Assembly (NCBI RefSeq): GCF_900109115.1
Contig: NZ_FNYV01000010.1
Coordinates: 164,109 to 228,108, forward strand
Reading direction: 5' to 3'
Source: Micromonospora phaseoli
GTDB taxonomy: Bacteria; Actinomycetota; Actinomycetes; Mycobacteriales; Micromonosporaceae
DNA: 64,000 nt
Part shown: positions 1 to 6,595 of the stretch, piece after piece
Position numbering within the stretch: position 1 is the first letter of the stretch
Layout of the letters: each line of letters begins with the position of its first letter
Program-made: the position numbers and the translations under genes
The notes under the pieces: model-generated
Seen by the model: only the letters and a program-made list of their open reading frames with translations
The model's database searches: none
What the model was told of the DNA's origin: nothing

Positions 1-167
1 CGGCATCCTGCTCGCCTGACGGCCCCGGTGTCCACCCCGCCGGCAGCGCAGGCGGGGCAGCGCCGCGTGCCGACAGGGCGACCGGTCGTGGTCACGGCGC
101 GGCCGTCGGTGGTGATCCGGGCCGGTCCGGCGTTCCGGTTCCTCGGTTCCACGGATCCGGTGGCACG
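1..167. other. Window edge, no gene assigned
   Basis: The first 19 bases read as five codons (GILLA) followed by TGA, which may be the tail of a plus-strand gene outside the window, but this is too short to support a call. The rest is very GC-rich DNA upstream of clpS in which I see no clear promoter or terminator. Confidence 0.3.
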
Positions 168-467
168 ATGGGGGGTATGGCGGCTCCGCAGGTTGCACCG
201 GTCGAGACTCCGGACACCCATGAGGTGCCGGAACCCGACCGGCCGTGGGTGACGATCGTGTGGGACGACCCGGTCAACCTGATGACCTACGTGACCTGGG
301 TGTTCCAGAAGCTCTTCGGTTACAGCCGGGAGAGGGCGGAGCAGCTCATGCTGGACGTGCACCACAAGGGCAAGGCGGTGGTCTCCAGCGGTGCCCGGGA
401 GCGCATGGAACACGATGCCTCCCAGTTGCACGCGTACGGTCTCTGGGCAACGGTGGACCGGTCGTGA
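168..467 (+). CDS. clpS: ATP-dependent Clp protease adaptor ClpS
   Basis: Adaptor that delivers N-degron substrates to the ClpC/ClpA AAA+ unfoldase for degradation by ClpP in the cytoplasm. The 99-aa protein has a short disordered N-terminus and then the ClpS core: WVTIVWDDPVNLMTYVTWVF, a helix with SRERAEQLMLDVHHKGKAVV, and a C-terminal strand ending in YGLWATV. The DDPVN segment and the VHHKG helix are hallmarks of the family. An ATG at 177, nine bases downstream, is an equally possible start. The stop overlaps the next gene (GTGA), so the two are probably translationally coupled. The same pair opens the Rv1331-1332 neighbourhood of mycobacteria. Confidence 0.95.
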   Translation: MGGMAAPQVAPVETPDTHEVPEPDRPWVTIVWDDPVNLMTYVTWVFQKLFGYSRERAEQLMLDVHHKGKAVVSSGARERMEHDASQLHAYGLWATVDRS

Positions 468-964
468 GCATGTTCCGCCGCCGGGGTGACCGCTACGTCG
501 CCACCTTCGCCGTGGACGAGGTGCGGGTGCTGCGCAAGGTCGCCTCCGAGGTGGTCGGCCTGCTCACCGACGGTTTCGACCACACCGACCCGGTCGTCTG
601 CCGGCTCTTTCCCGAGGCGTACCCGGATGACGCGGCCGGCGCCGCCGAGTTTCGCCGCTACACCGAGGGCGACCTGAAGACTGCCAAGATCGATCAGGCC
701 GGTGCGATCCTGGCCGCACTCCCCGGTGACGGCGGCGGAGAGGTCCGCCTGGACGCCGAGGCGGCCGAGGCCTGGCTTCGGGCGCTCAACGACGCCCGGC
801 TGGCGATGGGCGTCCGGCTTGAGATCAAGGACGGGACGGACCTGGGCGAGGAGCTCGACGACGCGGTGGCGGAGGACCCGGCCTCCAGCCGGGTGTTCCA
901 GCTTTCGGTCTACGCCTACCTCGGTTATCTCCAGGAGTCCCTGCTCAACGCCTTGATCGACTGA
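464..964 (+). CDS. DUF2017 family protein
   Basis: Protein of unknown function that conservedly follows clpS in actinobacteria. With the GTG start that overlaps the clpS stop it is 166 aa; an ATG two codons later (470) is the alternative. It begins MFRRRGDRYVATFAVDEVRVLR, is acidic, and is mostly predicted helical, with an ending SVYAYLGYLQESLLNALID that is typical of the family. No catalytic motif, signal peptide or membrane segment is visible. The fixed position next to ClpS suggests a link to proteolysis, but that is inference only. Confidence 0.85.
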   Translation: MSMFRRRGDRYVATFAVDEVRVLRKVASEVVGLLTDGFDHTDPVVCRLFPEAYPDDAAGAAEFRRYTEGDLKTAKIDQAGAILAALPGDGGGEVRLDAEAAEAWLRALNDARLAMGVRLEIKDGTDLGEELDDAVAEDPASSRVFQLSVYAYLGYLQESLLNALID

Positions 965-1004
965 TTGTGACCAGCACCGCCTCGCGGGCGGTGACCGCCG
1001 GCGC

Positions 1005-1017
1005 TAGGCTTGGCGGC
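1005..1017 (+). promoter_or_regulatory. Leaderless promoter of mec
   Basis: A TAGGCT -10 hexamer at 1005-1010 lies exactly seven bases before the GTG at 1018. This is the spacing seen at other apparently leaderless genes in the window and it decides the start of the JAMM protease gene. Confidence 0.6.
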
Positions 1018-1506
1018 GTGCTGAGCATCGACCGGTCGATCGTCGACACGATCGTCGCCCACGCCCGTCGGGATCACCCCGACGAGGCATGTGGCGTGGT
1101 TGCCGGCCCCGTCGGCAGCGACACCCCGACCCGGCACATCCCCATGGAGAATGCCGCCCGCTCGATGACCTTCTACGAGTTCGACTCGATGGAGCAGTTG
1201 CGGGTCTGGCGGGAGATGGACGATCGGGACGAAGAGCCCATCATCATCTACCACTCGCACACCGCCACCGAGGCGTACCCGTCGCGGACGGACATCGCCT
1301 TCGCCGGTGAGCCTGGTGCGCACTACCTGCTCGTCTCCACCCGCGAGCCCGACACGGAGGAGATCCGTTCGTTCCGGATCTCCGACGGGGTGGTGACCGA
1401 GGAGCCGGTGCGGATCCTCGACGCCGGGGTTGATCCGCACGCCGTGCAGTCCTACATGTTCGGGCAGAGCCCGGCGACGGTCGACTACGAGTGTTCGGGT
1501 CGCTGA
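1018..1506 (+). CDS. mec: JAMM metalloprotease, CysO-cysteine hydrolase Mec
   Basis: Zinc peptidase of the JAB1/MPN/Mov34 fold. In Mycobacterium tuberculosis the homologous Mec releases cysteine from the CysO-cysteine adduct. The 162-aa protein shows the complete JAMM motif: Glu23 in DEACG and H79-S-H81-x7-S89-x2-D92 (HSHTATEAYPSRTD). The GTG at 1018 is preferred because a TAGGCT box sits seven bases upstream; an in-frame GTG at 967 would add 17 unconserved residues. It is followed directly by cysO and cysM, as in Rv1334-1336, which supports a role in O-phosphoserine/thiocarboxylate cysteine synthesis. Given the unusual tail on CysO next door, it could also act as a tail-trimming protease. 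Confidence 0.9.
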   Translation: MLSIDRSIVDTIVAHARRDHPDEACGVVAGPVGSDTPTRHIPMENAARSMTFYEFDSMEQLRVWREMDDRDEEPIIIYHSHTATEAYPSRTDIAFAGEPGAHYLLVSTREPDTEEIRSFRISDGVVTEEPVRILDAGVDPHAVQSYMFGQSPATVDYECSGR

Positions 1507-1569
1507 TCTTCTCAGCCCCCGCACACCCTTCTCCGTCACCGAGCACACCCGATCAAGGAGTACGACACC

Positions 1570-1920
1570 ATGGCCATCGAGGTTCGCATCCCCACCATCC
1601 TGCGCAGCTACACCGGCGGCGCGAAGGTCGTCGAGGGCAGCGGCGACACGCTGAACGACCTGCTCACCGACCTGGATTCCCGGCACGGCGGGCTGCGTGG
1701 GCGGCTGGTCACCGAGGCCGGCGCGCTGCACCGCTTCGTCAACGTCTACGTCAACGACGAGGACGTCCGTTTCCTCGGCGCGCTGGACGCCAAGCTGAAC
1801 GACGGTGACAGCGTCACCATCCTGCCCGCGGTGGCCGGCGGTGCGTTCGGCTTCGCGGCCGCCGCGGCGATCGCGCAGCACAACGCCGCCGGGCGCCGCG
1901 TGCCCGTCGCCGCGAGCTGA
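1570..1920 (+). CDS. cysO: Sulfur carrier protein CysO (MoaD/ThiS fold) with C-terminal extension
   Basis: Ubiquitin-like sulfur carrier whose C-terminal Gly-Gly is normally converted to a thiocarboxylate and donates sulfur to CysM. The 116-aa protein has the beta-grasp core MAIEVRIPTILRSYTGG...FVNVYVNDEDVRFL...DGDSVTILPAVAGG. In CysO and MoaD the diglycine is the C-terminus; here Gly90-Gly91 is followed by 25 residues (AFGFAAAAAIAQHN to VPVAAS) before the stop. No alternative stop in another frame follows the GG, so a simple frameshift does not explain it. The RBS AAGGAG at 1555-1560 precedes the ATG. It lies between mec and cysM, so it would need proteolytic maturation, with Mec the obvious candidate (inference). 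Confidence 0.88.
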   Translation: MAIEVRIPTILRSYTGGAKVVEGSGDTLNDLLTDLDSRHGGLRGRLVTEAGALHRFVNVYVNDEDVRFLGALDAKLNDGDSVTILPAVAGGAFGFAAAAAIAQHNAAGRRVPVAAS

Positions 1921-1931
1921 GGGCGGCCGCG

Positions 1932-2897
1932 ATGGCGCGGTACGACAGCCTCCTGGACGCCTGCGGCGGTACGCCCCTGGTGGGGCTGCCCCGACTGTCA
2001 CCGACGGTGCCCGACGGGGCGCCGCCGGTGCGGCTGTGGGCGAAGCTTGAGGACCGCAACCCGACCGGCAGCGTCAAGGACCGGGCGGCCCTGTTCATGG
2101 TCCGGGCCGCCGAGTCGGCCGGCCGGCTCCGGCCGGGCGACACCATCCTGGAGCCGACCAGCGGCAACACCGGCATCTCCCTGGCCATGGTGGCCAAGCT
2201 GCGCGGCTACCGCCTGGTCTGCGTGATGCCGGAGAACGTCTCCACCGAGCGGGTGCAGCTGCTGCGGATGTACGGCGCGGAGATCATCTTCTCGCCGGCG
2301 GCCGGTGGCTCCAACCAGGCGGTGGCCACCGCCAAGCAGATCGCCACCGAGCACCCGGACTGGGTGATGCTCTTCCAGTACGGCAACGAGGCGAACGCCC
2401 GGGCGCACTACGAGACGACCGGCCCCGAGCTGCTGCACGATCTGCCGACGGTCACCCACTTCGTGGCCGGTCTGGGCACCACGGGCACCCTGATGGGCAC
2501 CGGTCGCTACCTGCGCGAGAAGGTAGAGGGCATTCAGATCATCGCCGCCGAGCCACGGTACGGCGAGTTGGTCTACGGCCTGCGCAACATCGACGAGGGG
2601 TATGTCCCGGAGCTCTACGACGCCACCGTGCTCACCCGGCGGTTCTCCGTCGGCACCCGGGACGCGGTGCTGCGTACCCGGCAACTGGTGGAGGTGGAGG
2701 GCCTCTTCGTCGGCTTCTCCACCGGAGCTGTCCTGCACGCCGCGTTGGCGGTGGCGCACGAGGCGGTACGCGACGGGCGCCGCGCCGATGTGGCGTTCGT
2801 GGTCAGTGACGGCGGCTGGAAATATCTGAGCACCGGGGCGTACGGCGGCACCCTCGCCGACGCCGAGGAGGCTCTGGAGGGTCAGCTCTGGGCCTGA
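1932..2897 (+). CDS. cysM: O-phosphoserine sulfhydrylase CysM (CysO-dependent cysteine synthase)
   Basis: PLP enzyme that in mycobacteria joins O-phosphoserine with CysO thiocarboxylate to give CysO-cysteine. The 321-aa protein shows the Schiff-base lysine Lys49 in NPTGSVKDR, the phosphate/substrate loop PTSGNTG (residues 76-81), the PLP-phosphate glycine loop GLGTTGTLMGTG, and the C-terminal GWKYLSTGAY...ALEGQLWA that is typical of actinobacterial CysM rather than CysK. It starts 11 bases after cysO, completing a mec-cysO-cysM operon. This route is oxidant-tolerant compared with the O-acetylserine route (established for mycobacteria). Confidence 0.95.
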   Translation: MARYDSLLDACGGTPLVGLPRLSPTVPDGAPPVRLWAKLEDRNPTGSVKDRAALFMVRAAESAGRLRPGDTILEPTSGNTGISLAMVAKLRGYRLVCVMPENVSTERVQLLRMYGAEIIFSPAAGGSNQAVATAKQIATEHPDWVMLFQYGNEANARAHYETTGPELLHDLPTVTHFVAGLGTTGTLMGTGRYLREKVEGIQIIAAEPRYGELVYGLRNIDEGYVPELYDATVLTRRFSVGTRDAVLRTRQLVEVEGLFVGFSTGAVLHAALAVAHEAVRDGRRADVAFVVSDGGWKYLSTGAYGGTLADAEEALEGQLWA

Positions 2898-2917
2898 CCT
2901 GCGGCGCGAGCGGCATC

Positions 2918-2956
2918 CGACGAGGGCTACCGGCACGCCGCCGGTGGCCCTCGTCG
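2918..2956 (+). terminator. Hairpin after cysM
   Basis: Stem CGACGAGGGC (2918-2927) pairs with GCCCTCGTCG (2947-2956), extended inward by ACCGGC/GCCGGT around a five-base loop. There is no long T tract, as is usual in high-GC actinobacteria. It sits 20 bases after the cysM stop and probably ends the cysteine operon. Confidence 0.65.
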
Positions 2957-3072
2957 CGTTGGTCGGTCCGCACCAACCACTCCGGTGATCGGGAGTCGAT
3001 CGGACGGGCGAAACCGGTGTCACGTTGGTGACAACTTCCTGCAGATCATTCTTGCCCTTGCACGGGCGGGCG

Positions 3073-3085
3073 TAGGCTGCGCAGC
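3073..3085 (+). promoter_or_regulatory. Leaderless-type promoter upstream of the MBL gene
   Basis: TAGGCT at 3073-3078 is followed seven bases later by GTG at 3086. TTGCCC/TTGCAC hexamers at 3052-3063 are possible -35 elements, but the spacing is short. It would start transcription at the first base of a 29-codon reading frame that overlaps the next gene. Confidence 0.45.
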
Positions 3086-3175
3086 GTGGCGTACGCGTCG
3101 GTAGTGATCACCGCCGGAGCGGCGGCCGGCACGATCACTACCTACCGTGACAGCGAGACAACTCGATGCGACTGA
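3086..3175 (+). CDS. Possible leaderless leader peptide (29 aa)
   Basis: GTG reading frame of 29 codons beginning VAYASVVITAGAAAG and ending TTYRDSETTRCD. The start sits exactly where a leaderless transcript from the TAGGCT box would begin, and the stop lies inside the first codons of the MBL hydrolase (start 3166), so termination could couple to that gene's initiation. A perfect 10-bp inverted repeat (3100-3109 and 3133-3142) lies within the frame. Whether it is translated is unknown; it may simply be 5' UTR of the hydrolase gene. Confidence 0.3.
   Translation: MAYASVVITAGAAAGTITTYRDSETTRCD
3100..3142 (+). repeat. 10-bp inverted repeat in the MBL leader
   Basis: GGTAGTGATC (3100-3109) and GATCACTACC (3133-3142) are perfect inverted copies separated by 23 bases. 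It lies between the -10 box and the start of the hydrolase, so it could be an RNA hairpin or a protein-binding operator. Confidence 0.5.
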
Positions 3176-3912
3176 CCGTCCTGGGCTGTGCGGGCAGCTT
3201 CCCCGGACCCGAGTCCCCCTGCTCGGCCTATCTGGTCGAGACCGAGGACTTCCGCCTCCTGGTCGACTTCGGCCCGGGCTCGCTGTCCACCCTCCAGCGC
3301 TACGCCGGGCTGCACGCCCCCGACGCGATCCTCCTGACCCACCTGCACTGCGACCACATGCTCGACGCCGCGACCTACGTGGTGGTGCGCCGGTACGCCC
3401 CCGACGGCCCGTATCCGCCACTGCCGGTCTACGCCCCCGCCGGTGCCCCCGACCGGCTGGCCGCCGCCTACGGGCAGGAGGACAGCACGGTCGAGGACGT
3501 CTATCAGTTCTACTCGCTGCAACCCGGCACCTTCCCGATCGGCCCGTTCACCGTCACGGTCGACCGGGTGCTGCATCCGGTGGAGACCTACGGCGTCCGC
3601 CTGGAGCACGCCGGGCGGGTGCTCTGCTACTCCTCGGACACCGCCCCCTGCGAGGCGCTGCTGCGCCTGGCTCAGAACGCCGACGTCTTCCTCTGCGAGG
3701 CCAGCTACCTCGACGGCGCCGACAACCCGCCGGATCTCCACCTCACCGGCGGCGAGGCGGGCGAGGCGGCGGCCAAGGCCAATGTCGGGCGGCTGCTGCT
3801 GACCCACCTGGTCCCCGCCTGGGGCAGTGAGGCACACACGGTGGCCGCCGCCTCGGCCGCGTACGCCGGCCCGCTGGAAGTGGTCCGCCCCGGCGCCAGC
3901 TACGAGATCTGA
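3166..3912 (+). CDS. MBL-fold metallo-hydrolase (Rv1339-like)
   Basis: Metallo-beta-lactamase-fold hydrolase, 248 aa, with the zinc-binding motif HLHCDH at residues 59-64 and later metal-site positions in VLHPVETYG, YSSDTAP and LLTHLVPAW. It resembles RNase Z-type and cyclic-nucleotide phosphodiesterase-type members. The syntenic mycobacterial Rv1339 has been reported to hydrolyse cAMP, so that is a reasonable candidate activity, but the substrate cannot be read from the sequence. There is no signal peptide. The ATG at 3166 gives the conserved N-terminus MRLTVLGCAGSFPGPESPCS. Confidence 0.88.
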   Translation: MRLTVLGCAGSFPGPESPCSAYLVETEDFRLLVDFGPGSLSTLQRYAGLHAPDAILLTHLHCDHMLDAATYVVVRRYAPDGPYPPLPVYAPAGAPDRLAAAYGQEDSTVEDVYQFYSLQPGTFPIGPFTVTVDRVLHPVETYGVRLEHAGRVLCYSSDTAPCEALLRLAQNADVFLCEASYLDGADNPPDLHLTGGEAGEAAAKANVGRLLLTHLVPAWGSEAHTVAAASAAYAGPLEVVRPGASYEI

Positions 3913-4002
3913 CCCGCCCGGCGCGGGTTCGTGCCGCAGTGTTCGCCGGCCGGCCAGCCGGACGTCTCCTGGACCTTCGCTGCCGCCCCCACGGTGGGAG
4001 GC

Positions 4003-5148
4003 ATGCGGATCGCCATCGTGACCGAGTCGTTCCCGCCGGACGTCAACGGTGTCGCACATTCGGTCGTGCGGGCCGCCGAGCACCTGGTCACCCGCGGCCA
4101 CCAGCCGCTGGTGATCGCTCCCGCCCCGCCCGGGGCGCTGCGCCGCGACACCGACCGGTACCCCTACCCGGTGGTCCGCATCCCGAGCGTGCCGCTGCCC
4201 CGATACCAGGGTTTCCGGCTCGGTGTGCCGACGAACAACCGGCTGGCCGGCGTGCTGTTGGAGCACGCACCCGACGTGGTGCACCTGGCCAGTCCGTTCG
4301 TCCTCGGCGCGCGGGCGGCCGTGCTGGCGGCCCGGCACGGGCTGCCCACCGTCGCGGTCTACCAGACCGATGTGGCCGCCTACGCCCGCGCGTACCGGGT
4401 CGGCTGGGGTGAGGCCGCGGCCTGGCGGCGGCTGCGGGAGATCCACAACTCGGCGCGGCGCACGCTGGCCCCCTCGACCCGGGCCGCCGCCGACCTCGCC
4501 GCCCACGGTGTGCAGCGGGTCTGGTTGTGGCGCCGGGGCGTCGACGCCGAGCGTTTCCACCCCGGCCAGCGCTGCCCGAGCCTGCGCCGAGCGCTCGCGC
4601 CCGGAGGTGAACTTCTGGTCGGCTACGTCGGGCGGCTCGCTCCGGAGAAGCGGGTTGAACTGCTCGCCGCCACCGCCCGGCTGCCCGGTGTCCGGGTCGT
4701 CGTCGCCGGTGACGGTCCCGCGCGCCGCCAGCTCGAACGGGACCTGCCGGGGGTGCGCTTCCTCGGCGTGCAGCAGGGCGACGCGCTGGCCCGCCTCTAC
4801 GCCAGCCTCGACGTGTTCGTGCACACCGGACCGCACGAGACCTTCGGCCAGACCATCCAGGAGGCGCTCGCCAGCGGGGTGCCGGTGGTCGCGCCGGCCA
4901 GCGGCGGACCGGTCGATCTGGTCACGCCCGGGAGCACCGGGACCCTGGTGCCGCCCGGGGACGAGGTGGCGGTCGCCGAGGCGGTGGCCGCGCTGGTCGC
5001 CGACGCGTCCCGCCGCCAGGCGTACGGCCTCGCGGCGCGCGCGGCGGTCAGCGGGCGCAGCTGGGCGTCGGTCGGTGACGAACTCGTCGGGCACTACCGG
5101 GCCGCCCGGGCCGCCACCCCGGTCGTCGACCTGCCGGCGGCGTCGTGA
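4003..5148 (+). CDS. GT4 glycosyltransferase, mannosyltransferase-like
   Basis: Two-domain GT-B glycosyltransferase of 381 aa. The N-terminal half begins MRIAIVTESFPPDVNGVAHSV, typical of MgtA/PimB-like mannosyltransferases. The C-terminal half carries GYVGRLAPEKRVELL, VFVHTGPHETFGQTIQEALASGVPVV (E-x7-E nucleotide-sugar motif) and SGGPVDLV. A probable substrate is GDP-mannose with a membrane lipid or glycan acceptor (family knowledge; acceptor unknown). The ATG at 4003 is preferred over an in-frame ATG at 3931 because the protein then starts at the first conserved strand and GGGAGG lies just upstream. Confidence 0.85.
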   Translation: MRIAIVTESFPPDVNGVAHSVVRAAEHLVTRGHQPLVIAPAPPGALRRDTDRYPYPVVRIPSVPLPRYQGFRLGVPTNNRLAGVLLEHAPDVVHLASPFVLGARAAVLAARHGLPTVAVYQTDVAAYARAYRVGWGEAAAWRRLREIHNSARRTLAPSTRAAADLAAHGVQRVWLWRRGVDAERFHPGQRCPSLRRALAPGGELLVGYVGRLAPEKRVELLAATARLPGVRVVVAGDGPARRQLERDLPGVRFLGVQQGDALARLYASLDVFVHTGPHETFGQTIQEALASGVPVVAPASGGPVDLVTPGSTGTLVPPGDEVAVAEAVAALVADASRRQAYGLAARAAVSGRSWASVGDELVGHYRAARAATPVVDLPAAS

Positions 5149-5191
5149 CCGACGGGCGGACACCCCGGGATGGTTCGATCAGCGCACCACA

Positions 5192-5203
5192 TAGGGTGCA
5201 GGC
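5192..5203 (+). promoter_or_regulatory. Leaderless promoter of rph
   Basis: TAGGGT at 5192-5197 lies six bases before the rph ATG with no ribosome binding site in between, consistent with a leaderless transcript. Confidence 0.6.
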
Positions 5204-5932
5204 ATGGCGCGACCTGACGGGCGGCGACCCGACCAACTTCGACCGGTGACCCTGACCCGCGGCTGGAGCACCCATCCGGAGGGGTCGGTGCTGGTGGAGT
5301 TCGGCGCGACCCGGGTGCTCTGCACGGCGAGCGTCACCGAGGGTGTGCCCCGCTGGCGGCGAGGCTCCGGGCTGGGCTGGGTGACCGCGGAGTACGCGAT
5401 GCTGCCCCGGGCCACCAACACCCGGTCCGACCGGGAGAGCATCAAGGGTCGGGTCGGCGGGCGTACCCACGAGATCTCCCGGCTGATCGGCCGGAGCCTG
5501 CGCGCGGGCATCGACCTGAAGGCGCTCGGCGAGAACTCGATCGTGCTCGACTGCGACGTCCTGCAGGCCGACGGCGGCACCCGGACCGCGGCGATCACCG
5601 GCGCCTACGTGGCCCTGCACGACGCGGTGCACTGGCTCGCCGCGCGCAAGGCCCTGACCGGCAAGCCGGAGGCGGTGATGCACCGTTCGGTGGCCGCGAT
5701 CAGTGTCGGTCTGATCGGCGGGGAGCCGCGCCTCGACCTGTGCTACGAAGAGGACGTGGCGGCCGAGGTCGACATGAACGTGGTCTGCACCGGCACCGGC
5801 GATTTCGTCGAGGTGCAGGGCACCGGCGAGGCGGGCGTGTTCGCCCGCGAGCAGCTGGACGCCCTGCTCGACCTGGCCGTCCTGGGCTGTCTGGACCTGG
5901 CCGAAGCCCAGCGGAAGGCGCTGCTCCAATGA
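5204..5932 (+). CDS. rph: Ribonuclease PH
   Basis: Phosphorolytic 3'-5' exoribonuclease that trims tRNA precursors. The 242-aa protein has the normal length and the expected motifs: MARPDGRRPDQLRPVTLTRGW, CTASVTEGVPRWRRGSGLGWVTAEYAMLPRAT, RESIKGRVGGRTHEISRLIGRSLRA, and the phosphate-binding region DCDVLQADGGTRTAAITGAYVAL. It overlaps rdgB by ATGA. The rph-rdgB pair is the conserved actinobacterial arrangement. Confidence 0.96.
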   Translation: MARPDGRRPDQLRPVTLTRGWSTHPEGSVLVEFGATRVLCTASVTEGVPRWRRGSGLGWVTAEYAMLPRATNTRSDRESIKGRVGGRTHEISRLIGRSLRAGIDLKALGENSIVLDCDVLQADGGTRTAAITGAYVALHDAVHWLAARKALTGKPEAVMHRSVAAISVGLIGGEPRLDLCYEEDVAAEVDMNVVCTGTGDFVEVQGTGEAGVFAREQLDALLDLAVLGCLDLAEAQRKALLQ

Positions 5933-6546
5933 ACAAGGTCCTGCTCGCCACCCGGAACCGCAAGAAGCTGATCGAGCTGCAGCGAATCCTGGACGGGGCG
6001 CTCGGCGCGCACCGGGTCGCCCTGATCGGGCTCGACGACGTCGAGGCGTATCCCGAGCTGCCGGAGACCGGGCTGACCTTCGGTGAGAACGCGCTGATCA
6101 AGGCGCGGGAGGGGTGCCGGCGTACCGGCCTGCCGACGATCGCCGACGACTCCGGGCTGGCCGTCGACGCGCTCAACGGGATGCCGGGGGTGTTCAGCGC
6201 CCGCTGGGCCGGCCGGCACGGCGACGACCAGGCCAACCTCCAGTTGGTGCTCGACCAGATCGGCGACGTGCCGGACGGGCACCGGGGCGCCTCCTTCGTC
6301 TGCACGGTCGCGTTGGTGCTGCCCGGCGGCAAGGAGCATCTCGTCGACGGCCGGCAGGCGGGCCGGCTGCTGCGCGCCCCGCGCGGCGACGGCGGCTTCG
6401 GCTACGACCCGATCTTCCTCGGCGACGGCCAGGACCGCACCAACGCCGAGTTGAGCCCCGACGAGAAGGACGCCATCAGCCACCGCGGCAAAGCGCTGCG
6501 TGAGTTGGCCGCCCTGGTCGCCAAGGTGCTTCCGCCGACCGCCTGA
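5929..6546 (+). CDS. rdgB: XTP/dITP diphosphatase (non-canonical purine NTP pyrophosphatase)
   Basis: Housecleaning enzyme that converts XTP, ITP and dITP to the monophosphates, keeping deaminated purines out of nucleic acids. The 205-aa HAM1/RdgB protein shows LLATRNRKKLIELQRIL, ETGLTFGENALIKAREGCRRTGLPTIADDSGLAVDALNGMPGVFSARWAG, and GFGYDPIF near the C-terminus. Start codon ATG at 5929 overlaps the rph stop. Confidence 0.96.
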   Translation: MNKVLLATRNRKKLIELQRILDGALGAHRVALIGLDDVEAYPELPETGLTFGENALIKAREGCRRTGLPTIADDSGLAVDALNGMPGVFSARWAGRHGDDQANLQLVLDQIGDVPDGHRGASFVCTVALVLPGGKEHLVDGRQAGRLLRAPRGDGGFGYDPIFLGDGQDRTNAELSPDEKDAISHRGKALRELAALVAKVLPPTA

Positions 6547-6595
6547 ACGACTGCGTACCCGAGATCCTGGTGGCCCGTCGGCTCAGCACGATCGG

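Noticed and set aside
925..5163. Long minus-strand reading frames opposite clpS to the glycosyltransferase (for example 925-2001 and 3142-5163)
   Set aside because: They mirror strong plus-strand genes, have His/Gly/Arg-rich composition typical of antisense frames in GC-rich DNA, and show no domain.
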